DNA of 13,979 nucleotides from an uncultured Clostridia bacterium (GTDB lineage Bacteria > Bacillota > Clostridia > TANB77 > CAG-508), in assembly GCA_948585895.1 (NCBI GenBank), contig CAPBNZ010000045.1, positions 1 to 13,979 on the forward strand. Direction: 5' to 3'. Shown piece by piece: positions 1-5,992 of this stretch. Under the pieces are notes generated by a model. The model saw only the letters and a program-made list of their open reading frames with translations, was not told the origin of the DNA and made no database searches. Within the stretch, counting starts at the first letter, position 1, and each line of letters opens with the position of its first letter. Both the position numbers and the translations under genes were made by a program.

Positions 1-369
1 GGTTGTTGTTGTTTTTCCTTTTGTTCCTGTAACACCTATCAATTTAAATTTTCTGGATGGATTTCCATAAAAATTAGAAGAACATATTGCTAACGCTTCT
101 CTTGTACTTTTTGCCATTACAATAGTAATTCCTTCTGGTATATTTAGTTGTTTTAATTCACACCCCTCTTCTATCAAAACTGCGATTGCTCCATTTTTAA
201 TAGCAGATTCAATATACTGATGACCATCTACTTCAAATCCTTTTATAGCAACAAATAAACCATTCTTTTTTATTTGTCTTGAGTTACTTTCTATTCCTTC
301 TATCTCTATTTTTAGGTCTCCTCTTACTTTTAACCCTTCTAATCCTATTAACATTTCTTCTAATTTCAT
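1..369 (-). CDS. murE: UDP-N-acetylmuramyl-tripeptide synthetase MurE, N-terminal part (runs off left edge)
   Basis: MurE is the cytoplasmic ATP-dependent ligase that adds the third stem-peptide residue (diaminopimelate or lysine) to UDP-MurNAc-L-Ala-D-Glu in peptidoglycan synthesis. The visible 123 codons begin MKLEEML and hold the Mur ligase N-terminal domain: an IESNSRQIKKNGLFVAIKG block and a DGHQYIESAIKNGA block typical of MurE. They end in the ATP-binding P-loop TGTKGKTTTT (residues 114-123). The GTKGKTTT form distinguishes MurE from MurF (GSxGKTTT). The start at 369 is preceded by GGGAAAGGATG at suitable spacing, and the nearby upstream ATG (377) hits a stop after two codons. The central and C-terminal domains, including the motif that would tell DAP from lysine specificity, lie outside the window. 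The gene is divergent from the phosphatase unit. Confidence 0.95.
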   Translation of the reverse strand, partial: MKLEEMLIGLEGLKVRGDLKIEIEGIESNSRQIKKNGLFVAIKGFEVDGHQYIESAIKNGAIAVLIEEGCELKQLNIPEGITIVMAKSTREALAICSSNFYGNPSRKFKLIGVTGTKGKTTTT

Positions 370-416
370 TTTTGCATCATCCTTTCCCTACATTGTCTTT
401 TCTCTTTCTTTCCTTA

Positions 417-440
417 TACTATTAACTTAAGTTAATAGTA
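417..440. promoter_or_regulatory. 24-bp perfect palindrome upstream of murE (candidate operator)
   Basis: The two half-sites are TACTATTAACTT and its exact reverse complement, joined with no spacer. The palindrome lies 48 bp upstream of the murE start. A possible minus-strand promoter (weak -35 TTACTA at 441-436, 17-bp spacer, -10 TATAAG at 418-413) would place it exactly between the two hexamers, a classic operator position. This is inference; in RNA it could also form a 12-bp hairpin, but without a loop. Confidence 0.45.
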
Positions 441-696
441 ATAAGCTTTATTTTTTTACAAAGTTTTGTTCTCAATTTTTTTACATTATATAACTAAATT
501 ATGTTTTTGTATAGCTTATTAAAAATTTTTTTTAAATATACAGTTAATATGTAACCAATGCTGCGAACCTAAATGGCAAAAGATAATGATGTATAAAAAA
601 TATCTTAAATTTTAAAGAAGACAAATGTCAACATGATAATATTGTGAATAGCAACATTACTATATCTTATTAAAAACCTATAAAAATATACTTATA

Positions 697-725
697 TTGT
701 TTTTCTTTTGTAAATATGTTATACT
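697..725 (+). promoter_or_regulatory. Promoter of the PP2C phosphatase unit
   Basis: A -35 TTGTTT (697-702), a 17-bp spacer and a -10 TATACT (720-725) lie just ahead of the gene. Transcription would start near 732, giving a leader of about 15 nt that contains the ribosome binding site GAGGTGA (736-742). The -10 matches consensus at five of six bases. Confidence 0.6.
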
Positions 726-746
726 TTTTTATAGTGAGGTGACAAA

Positions 747-2225
747 ATGGACAAAATTGAAAATAACCAGAAAGCAAAAACGGAATTAAAAAATATTCTT
801 TATAATACTTATATGGCATTTTTGACTAAATTTAATAATACGCAAAAAGCCTATGACCATACTATATTTGCTATTCAAAACTTATTAGAAAAAGATACCT
901 ATCATGCCTTTACAAGAACAAATAATCTTAGACATACTTTAATATCAACTTTTCCAGACCCAAAGGATTTTAGTAATATCCTTCTTGATGAGTTTGTTGA
1001 TAGTATGCAACAATTGACTCCTCAAACACAAAATCAGACCCATTTATATAATGCCATAACAATAACGAATCATTCTCGTGGTAAAGAGCAAGTTATCGAG
1101 GCTTTAAAGAAAGTTATACAAAAAGGGGATTATACCAGTTTTTCACGATTTTATAATGGTAATTCAAATAAAAATTACAGAAAACTTTTAATGGAATCAC
1201 TTTCACCACAAGATATTAATTACCTATTATCTAGCATACTTATTCATACTACACTTATGGAAAAGCAATGTGAACGCATAAACCAACAAATAAGCTCTCA
1301 ACATCCTAATATTACTAACTTTCAAGTTAATCCCAATACGTTTAACCAATGTCGAGAAGATATCTTGAATGGGCAACAACTTGCTTTCACACGAAAAGAT
1401 TATTCTTTTGATAACAACCTATATGCTTCCATTGATTGGGGAAATAAAAGAAAAAATCAAGAAGACTCTGTTATTATTCTAAAACATCCTCAAAACCCTG
1501 ACTTTAAAATTTTAGTTGTGGCTGATGGCATGGGAGGATTAGATTCTGGTGAAAAAGCTAGTTCCTATATCACACAATCGATTACCAATTGGTTTGAAGG
1601 TCTAAATCCACAATACTTTGCTGAACAAAACCTAGAAGCTTTAAAACAATGTTTTGAAAATGAAATAAGTAACATTAGTAAACATTTATATCATACTTAT
1701 GGAGGTAAAACATCTTCTACTTTTGTTGGAGCAATCGTTGCTGAAAAGGAAACGATTATTTCTCATGTTGGCGATTCGAGAGCCTATGTTTATTCACAAG
1801 GTGAATTACACCAATTAACAGAAGATGATAGTATTTCTTACGATTTATGGAAAAAAGGAGCCATTCAACAAAAAGACGATATTCGATTCTATAAAAAATC
1901 TAATGTTGTAACAAAAGGTATGGGATTTAATGAAGATACTATCCCTACTACATCTACTATTTCAAACACTAATTACGATACTTTATTACTATTTAGTGAT
2001 GGAATAACAGACTGCCTTTCTGATAAAGATATCATGGCAATCACTAGCAACACACCAACTAGATTCTTAGCCAAAACATTAGTAGATGCTGCTAAAAGTA
2101 AAAATAGTGTACAACATCATTTAAATCCTGATAAATATAATACTTATATATTAGCTGGCAAAGATAATACTACAGCTGCTATTTATGATAATGACAATAA
2201 AAAAGAAGTAGAAGAAGGGAGATAA
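747..2225 (+). CDS. PP2C-family protein Ser/Thr phosphatase with an unrecognised N-terminal region
   Basis: This is a 492-residue soluble protein. Residues from about 226 to the end form a PP2C (PPM) metal-dependent phosphatase domain. Visible motifs are GNKRKNQED, VADGMGG (D260), GDSRAY (D343), SDGITD (D418) and KDNTT (D473). These supply the expected metal-binding aspartates, so the enzyme is probably active. It has no signal peptide or membrane segment, so it acts in the cytoplasm on phosphoproteins. The first ~225 residues are helical-looking, rich in N, Q, T and K, and match no domain I know; they may be a regulatory or partner-binding region. Bacterial PP2C genes often sit beside a PASTA kinase, but none is present here. 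The ATG at 747 is well placed after GAGGTGA. Its stop codon abuts the next gene, indicating co-transcription. Confidence 0.9.
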   Translation: MDKIENNQKAKTELKNILYNTYMAFLTKFNNTQKAYDHTIFAIQNLLEKDTYHAFTRTNNLRHTLISTFPDPKDFSNILLDEFVDSMQQLTPQTQNQTHLYNAITITNHSRGKEQVIEALKKVIQKGDYTSFSRFYNGNSNKNYRKLLMESLSPQDINYLLSSILIHTTLMEKQCERINQQISSQHPNITNFQVNPNTFNQCREDILNGQQLAFTRKDYSFDNNLYASIDWGNKRKNQEDSVIILKHPQNPDFKILVVADGMGGLDSGEKASSYITQSITNWFEGLNPQYFAEQNLEALKQCFENEISNISKHLYHTYGGKTSSTFVGAIVAEKETIISHVGDSRAYVYSQGELHQLTEDDSISYDLWKKGAIQQKDDIRFYKKSNVVTKGMGFNEDTIPTTSTISNTNYDTLLLFSDGITDCLSDKDIMAITSNTPTRFLAKTLVDAAKSKNSVQHHLNPDKYNTYILAGKDNTTAAIYDNDNKKEVEEGR

Positions 2226-2230
2226 TGCCA

Positions 2231-2527
2231 ATGGATACCGAAAAAAAAATAGTCTTAACAGATGGAAAAGGAAAAAAAACCAACTATCATATATTGTGTT
2301 CATTTGATTCTAAACAAACACATAGAAACTATATCATATATACCGATTTTACAAAAAGTTCTGATAATAAAATGAATGTTCATTATGGTTATTATGAACT
2401 AAAAAATCATTGTCAATTAAAACCTGTTGAAACAAAAGAAGAAATCAATTTGATGGATAGTATTCTTTCTTCTTTAGAAAAAGAAGCAAATTGTCTTTTC
2501 TGCCTTTTAAAAAATAATAATATATAA
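2231..2527 (+). CDS. Small DUF1292-like protein
   Basis: A 98-residue cytoplasmic protein. Its layout resembles the DUF1292 (YrzB-like) family of Firmicutes: a hydrophilic start (IVLTDGKGKKTNYHILCSF), then NYIIYTD, a YGYYELK strand, and a C-terminal helix after KPVETKEEINLMDSILSSL. The family has no firmly established function. An ATG at 2225 overlaps the preceding stop (TAATG), but it leaves only 3 nt after AAGGGAG (2215-2221). The ATG at 2231 has 9 nt and is the better start. It is almost certainly co-expressed with the PP2C phosphatase, which suggests, but does not prove, a shared pathway. The C-terminal CLFCLL motif is unusual for the family as I know it. Confidence 0.7.
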   Translation: MDTEKKIVLTDGKGKKTNYHILCSFDSKQTHRNYIIYTDFTKSSDNKMNVHYGYYELKNHCQLKPVETKEEINLMDSILSSLEKEANCLFCLLKNNNI

Positions 2528-2578
2528 AAAAGGTTAAGGTGGAGATGTTACAAAAAGAATCCATTCCACCTTAAGCCT
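2526..2578 (-). terminator. Intrinsic terminator after pyrI, between converging units
   Basis: A 10-bp stem (TTAAGGTGGA pairing with TCCACCTTAA) is extended by AGG/CCT across one bulged G, with a loop of about 21 nt. Read on the minus strand it is followed by six T's (2531-2526), so it suits the pyrB-pyrI transcript. There is no T-run on the plus side, so the phosphatase unit would use only the hairpin. The T-run overlaps the stop codon of the DUF1292-like gene. Confidence 0.75.
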
Positions 2579-2643
2579 ACATTATGACATACAAGGAACA
2601 CAAGACATGATAGATTTTTGCCATTTTATAACTAAATACTAAC

Positions 2644-3060
2644 TTATTTCAAACTCATTTCACAATACTTACAACGATATACTTGATTTTCTTTGTCTGC
2701 TAAGGTAAAAATCTGATTCAAATCCTTTTCAATCGAAGTAATACATCTTGGATTCTGACATTTTGTGATATTTACAATTTCTTCTGGCAATTTCACCTTG
2801 TATTTATCTACTAATTTATTATCTTTTACAATATTAATGGTAGCATTTGGCTCTATAAATCCTATCATATCCATATTTATTTCCATAGCTTGATCAATTT
2901 TTATTATATCTTTTCTTCCCATTTTATCACTTTTAGCATTTGTGATAATAGCCACAGAGCATTCCAAGTCTTTTAGGTTTAATGCTTCATAGATTTCCAT
3001 TCCTCTTTTAGCTTGAATGTGATCTATTACAATTCCATTTTTAATACTATCTATATTCAT
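2644..3060 (-). CDS. pyrI: Aspartate carbamoyltransferase regulatory chain PyrI
   Basis: PyrI binds nucleotide effectors and assembles with PyrB trimers into the allosteric aspartate carbamoyltransferase of pyrimidine synthesis. The 138-residue protein has the N-terminal effector-binding domain (IKNGIVIDHIQAKRGMEIY) and a C-terminal zinc domain with C101, C106, C130 and C133. This is the same C-x4-C-x23-C-x2-C spacing as in E. coli PyrI, which is a little longer (153 residues). The start codon overlaps the pyrB stop by one base (TAATG), and GGAGG (3072-3068) lies inside the end of pyrB. The two chains are therefore translationally coupled, which suits their stoichiometric assembly. The zinc ligands are all present, so the protein looks functional. 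Confidence 0.96.
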   Translation of the reverse strand: MNIDSIKNGIVIDHIQAKRGMEIYEALNLKDLECSVAIITNAKSDKMGRKDIIKIDQAMEINMDMIGFIEPNATINIVKDNKLVDKYKVKLPEEIVNITKCQNPRCITSIEKDLNQIFTLADKENQVYRCKYCEMSLK

Positions 3061-3974
3061 TATTCAACCTCCAATAATTTTAGAATAAGAGCCATTCTCA
3101 TGTACTTTCCATATTTTACTTGTTTAAAATAGCATGCTCTTTTATCATTATCTACATCAGTTGCAATTTCGTTTACTCTTGGTAATGGATGCATAATACA
3201 TAAATCTTCTTTTGCTTGTTGCAATTTTTCCTTATTCAGAATATAATAATCTTTTAATCTTACATAATCATCTTCATTAAAAAATCTTTCTTTTTGCACC
3301 CTTGTCATATATAGCACATCTAGTTTATCCATATATTCTTCTATATCTGTCGTTTCATAATATTCCATATGATTCTTTTCTAAAATATCTTTTTTAATAT
3401 ATTCTGGAATCATAAGCTCTTTTGGTGAAATTAAAACCAGTTTAATATTTTGGTACCTTGCTATAGCAGTAATTAATGAATGTACTGTTCTTCCAAATTT
3501 TAAATCTCCACAAAGACCAATGGTTAAGTTATCTAATCTACCTTTCTCACATTGAATGGTTAATAAATCTGTTAAAGTTTGTGTTGGATGGTTATGTCCT
3601 CCATCCCCTGCATTAATGATTGGTACTGCTGATTGTAAGGATGCCACTAAAGGTGCCCCTTCTTTTGGGTGTCTCATAGCAATAACATCACTATAACATC
3701 CTACTACTCTTATTGTGTCTGCTACGCTTTCCCCTTTTGATGCTGAACTAGAGGAAGCCTCGGAAAAACCAAGTGCCTTTCCTCCTAATTCCATCATAGC
3801 TGCTTCAAAACTTAATCTTGTTCTTGTACTTGGTTCAAAAAATAAAGTAGCTATTTTCTTACCATCACATTTATGAGAATATTTCTCTTCATGATTGATA
3901 ATATCTTTAGCTACTTTCATTAATTCATCAATTTCTTCTACTGATAAATCTTTAATATCAATTAAATGTTTCAT
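3060..3974 (-). CDS. pyrB: Aspartate carbamoyltransferase catalytic chain PyrB
   Basis: PyrB catalyses carbamoyl phosphate plus L-aspartate to N-carbamoyl-L-aspartate, the committed step of UMP synthesis. At 304 residues it has normal family length. Visible motifs are FFEPSTRTRLSFE (carbamoyl-phosphate binding), SASKGES with its lysine, HNHPTQTLTDL, MTRVQKERF (aspartate binding) and HPLPR. The frame is open further upstream to 4034, but the ATG at 3974 is chosen. It is preceded by AAGGAG at 8 nt, begins MKHLIDIKDLS as in the family, and the longer form would start inside the promoter. The pair forms the PyrB-PyrI holoenzyme with feedback control by nucleotides. Confidence 0.97.
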   Translation of the reverse strand: MKHLIDIKDLSVEEIDELMKVAKDIINHEEKYSHKCDGKKIATLFFEPSTRTRLSFEAAMMELGGKALGFSEASSSSASKGESVADTIRVVGCYSDVIAMRHPKEGAPLVASLQSAVPIINAGDGGHNHPTQTLTDLLTIQCEKGRLDNLTIGLCGDLKFGRTVHSLITAIARYQNIKLVLISPKELMIPEYIKKDILEKNHMEYYETTDIEEYMDKLDVLYMTRVQKERFFNEDDYVRLKDYYILNKEKLQQAKEDLCIMHPLPRVNEIATDVDNDKRACYFKQVKYGKYMRMALILKLLEVE

Positions 3975-4005
3975 TTTTGCTACTCCTTCTTTTTTTATTT
4001 CTATT

Positions 4006-4034
4006 GTTATATCAAAAAATGAAACATTTGTCAA
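4006..4034 (-). promoter_or_regulatory. pyrB-pyrI promoter
   Basis: A perfect -35 TTGACA (4034-4029), a 17-bp spacer and a -10 TATAAC (4011-4006; five of six bases match consensus). Transcription would start near 3999, leaving about 25 nt of leader. That is too short for a PyrR-type or UTP-sensing attenuator, so no leader control is visible. No convincing terminator separates it from the upstream cohesin gene, so some read-through is possible. Confidence 0.8.
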
Positions 4035-4075
4035 ATTTATAACTGCTTTTTTTCTAATTTCTAGGTCTCTATTCG

Positions 4076-4828
4076 TTATTTTATTTTCTTATTTACTAAT
4101 CTAATCTTAATAACTAGGATTATAGCGATTGTGATGATTGCTACAGCTAATATGATTAGAGTGCCACTGTTAACTCCTGCCTTTGGCAATATCTTCTTTG
4201 TTACCGTATTTTTATTCACTGTATTTTTATTGCTATTTCCTACTAGTGTAGAATTATTAGTAGTATTTTGGTTACTGCCTGTATTATTACCTGGATTAGG
4301 ATTTGGTTTATTGGATTCATCTGGATTTGGTTGAGGATTTGGATTTTGTGTTCCTCCTGTTACAGCAATATTATGATAAATTTGTTCAATTTTCACTGGT
4401 TGTGTTCCATCGGCTACTGTAATATTTTTAAAAGTTACTACTAAATTTTGTTTACTTGCTTCCTTTACTTTAAATGTAACTGAAAAAATAGTTTCATCTT
4501 TTTTTCCTACACTACTTCTATCAATTACGATTTTCCCATTTGTTGCATTATAGCTACTACCTTCACTTGGTGTTTCCCAACCATTTTTTCCTTCCATCTT
4601 CACAAGTTCTAAACTATCCTTATCATATTCTAATGTTCCCCCCATTGAAATAATTCCTCTTTCTGATTGGATATTTGTTACATTTATATTCACAGTAAAT
4701 TCTTGATTTTTAGCTACTTCTGTTTGATTTGACTGCATATTCAAATTACAGCTAAATGCTGCATAAACATTTCCCATTATACCAATTGTAATCACTAAGA
4801 TTAAAGCGATTATTGTTATTTTCTTCAT
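4076..4828 (-). CDS. Surface cohesin-domain protein with LPKAG-type sorting signal
   Basis: A 250-residue secreted surface protein. Residues 1-23 are a signal peptide (MKKITIIALILVITIGIMG..VYA). Residues about 24-160 form a cohesin-like beta-sandwich, with INVTNIQSERGIISMGGTLEYD, EGKNGWETP and a late TVADGTQP strand. A P/N-rich linker follows (about 160-205, NPNPQPNPDESNKPNPNPG). It ends in LPKAG (214-218), a membrane helix and a K/R-rich tail. That is the layout of a sortase substrate, but with A where LPXTG has T, so a non-class-A sortase or simple membrane anchoring is possible. The cohesin is closely similar to that of the protein at 5056-5973 and more distantly to the one in the transglutaminase-like protein. 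The presumed role is to display a docking site for dockerin proteins. The start is supported by AAGGGAG (4843-4837). Cohesin family membership is inferred from sequence pattern. Confidence 0.82.
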   Translation of the reverse strand: MKKITIIALILVITIGIMGNVYAAFSCNLNMQSNQTEVAKNQEFTVNINVTNIQSERGIISMGGTLEYDKDSLELVKMEGKNGWETPSEGSSYNATNGKIVIDRSSVGKKDETIFSVTFKVKEASKQNLVVTFKNITVADGTQPVKIEQIYHNIAVTGGTQNPNPQPNPDESNKPNPNPGNNTGSNQNTTNNSTLVGNSNKNTVNKNTVTKKILPKAGVNSGTLIILAVAIITIAIILVIKIRLVNKKIK

Positions 4829-4874
4829 ATTACTTTCTCCCTTCTTTTTTATTTTTTCTTTAGACCTCTATTTT

Positions 4875-4903
4875 AGTATATCACTTTTTATACATTATGT
4901 AAA
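4875..4903 (-). promoter_or_regulatory. Promoter of the LPKAG cohesin gene
   Basis: A -35 TTTACA (4903-4898), a 17-bp spacer and a -10 TATACT (4880-4875), each matching consensus at five of six bases. The leader would be about 40 nt. Together with the terminator at 5006-5049, this separates the gene from the upstream transglutaminase operon. Confidence 0.7.
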
Positions 4904-5005
4904 TATTTTCCGCTATTTTTCTTTAATTTCTTATAATGATTTAGGTATAGCAGGAAAATATAGCCTATTATCTAATGATACACATTTTGTAGCTGAAAGT
5001 TAGAG

Positions 5006-5049
5006 AAAAAAATAACTAGAAATTATTTTTTATAATATTCTAGTTATTT
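5006..5049 (-). terminator. Intrinsic terminator of the transglutaminase-cohesin operon
   Basis: A perfect 12-bp stem (AAATAACTAGAA at 5010-5021 with TTCTAGTTATTT at 5038-5049) and a 16-nt AT-rich loop. On the minus strand it runs into seven T's (5012-5006), partly inside the stem. It begins seven bases after the stop of the LPETG cohesin gene. Confidence 0.8.
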
Positions 5050-5055
5050 CTATTT

Positions 5056-5973
5056 CTATCTTTTCATTCTTTTACTTTTTCTTCTTTTCTTTTTTTTATT
5101 CACTAAGAAGATTACTATAATCAAGACAATCAATAAGATAAGTACGATAAAAATAATGATTGTTCCATTTCCTGTTTCTGGTAATGCTCCATCGTCCAAT
5201 GGATTCGTATCAATACTATTTTCTGTTTCTGTCTCATTTTCCTGTAGCTCTGAATCAGTAACCATGTTAGTATCTTCATTTATTTCTGTATTGTCTTCTT
5301 GATTCGTATCTACCTCGGTTTGACCATTATTATTTGGGCTTGTATTCGTTTCGTTTTTTGTATTAGTATTTTTCTTTAAATTGACATTACTATCTTGTTT
5401 TCCATTTGTATTAGAACCTGTGTTTTGATTTGTATTTGTATTCATATTTGTATTTTGATTCTCATCTTTACCTGGCTCTGGATTAGGATTTTGAGTGTTA
5501 TCTGCTACTGTAATTTTCTGAGAAACAAGATTAATCTTGGCTGGTGTTGTTCCATCTGCTACTGCAATATTTCTTAAAACTATGGTTGGATTTTGTTTAC
5601 TCGTTTTTTTAGCTTTAAATGTCAATGTAAAAACTGTCTCATTATTTTTTCCCAAACTATTTCTTGTAACAACTATTTTTCCATTACTTGCATTATAAGA
5701 GGCACCTTCAGCTGGTGTTTCCCAGCCATTTTTTCCTTCCATCTTTGTTAATTCTAAACTATCTTTATCATATTCTAATGTTGCTCCTAGAGATATAACA
5801 CCTCTTTTAGACTGTATATTAGCAATATTAAAGTCTACTGTAAAGTCTTCTTCTTTATTCACTTTTGTTTTATTGGCTTGCATCATCACATTACAGCTAA
5901 ATGCTGCATATACACTTTGAGTTACACAAATTGCTATTATTAATATTAAGCCTATTTTTACTATCTTTTTCAT
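5056..5973 (-). CDS. Cell-wall-anchored cohesin-domain protein (LPETG)
   Basis: A 305-residue surface protein. Signal peptide 1-23 (MKKIVKIGLILIIAICVTQSVYA), cohesin-like domain about 24-160 (GVISLGATLEYDKDSLEL, EGKNGWETP, VADGTTP), then a long low-complexity N/T/Q/E linker about 160-262. It ends with LPETG (264-268), a membrane helix and a highly basic tail (KKKKRRKSKRMKR). This is a canonical class A sortase substrate, so the protein should be covalently linked to peptidoglycan with the cohesin held out by the linker. It lies 19 bp downstream of the transglutaminase-cohesin-dockerin gene with its own AAGGAG site and no promoter or terminator between. The two are therefore co-transcribed, and this cohesin is the natural candidate receptor for that dockerin. 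The single cysteine after the signal peptide (AAFSC) is shared with the LPKAG paralogue. Confidence 0.87.
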   Translation of the reverse strand: MKKIVKIGLILIIAICVTQSVYAAFSCNVMMQANKTKVNKEEDFTVDFNIANIQSKRGVISLGATLEYDKDSLELTKMEGKNGWETPAEGASYNASNGKIVVTRNSLGKNNETVFTLTFKAKKTSKQNPTIVLRNIAVADGTTPAKINLVSQKITVADNTQNPNPEPGKDENQNTNMNTNTNQNTGSNTNGKQDSNVNLKKNTNTKNETNTSPNNNGQTEVDTNQEDNTEINEDTNMVTDSELQENETETENSIDTNPLDDGALPETGNGTIIIFIVLILLIVLIIVIFLVNKKKKRRKSKRMKR

Positions 5974-5992
5974 TTCTTCTCCTTCTTTGGTT

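Larger units (their letters stand above)
370..746. other. Divergent intergenic region between murE and the PP2C gene
   Basis: A very AT-rich stretch without a convincing gene; the ATGs I checked run into stops within about 20 codons. Besides the palindrome and the phosphatase promoter, it holds a minus-strand TTGACA (631-626) with TAAGAT 18 bp downstream (607-602). That could be a distal murE promoter with a long leader, but base composition makes chance matches likely. Confidence 0.5.

Noticed and set aside
3975..4034. A longer PyrB start at 4034
   Set aside because: The extra 20 codons cover the promoter and leader; the ATG at 3974 has the ribosome binding site and the family-typical N-terminus.
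4035..4075. A terminator between the LPKAG cohesin gene and pyrB
   Set aside because: Only a very short repeat (CTAGAAATTAG) and an A-run are present; no stem with a T-run on the minus strand.
4720..4765. Lipoprotein signal (lipobox) at AAFSC in the cohesin proteins
   Set aside because: The residues before the cysteine do not fit the L-x-[AGS]-C pattern, and both proteins have a C-terminal anchor.
5395..5577. Tandem repeat array in the linker of the LPETG cohesin gene
   Set aside because: The repeated ACAAATAC-like units simply code the N/T-rich linker and are too irregular for a separate repeat element.
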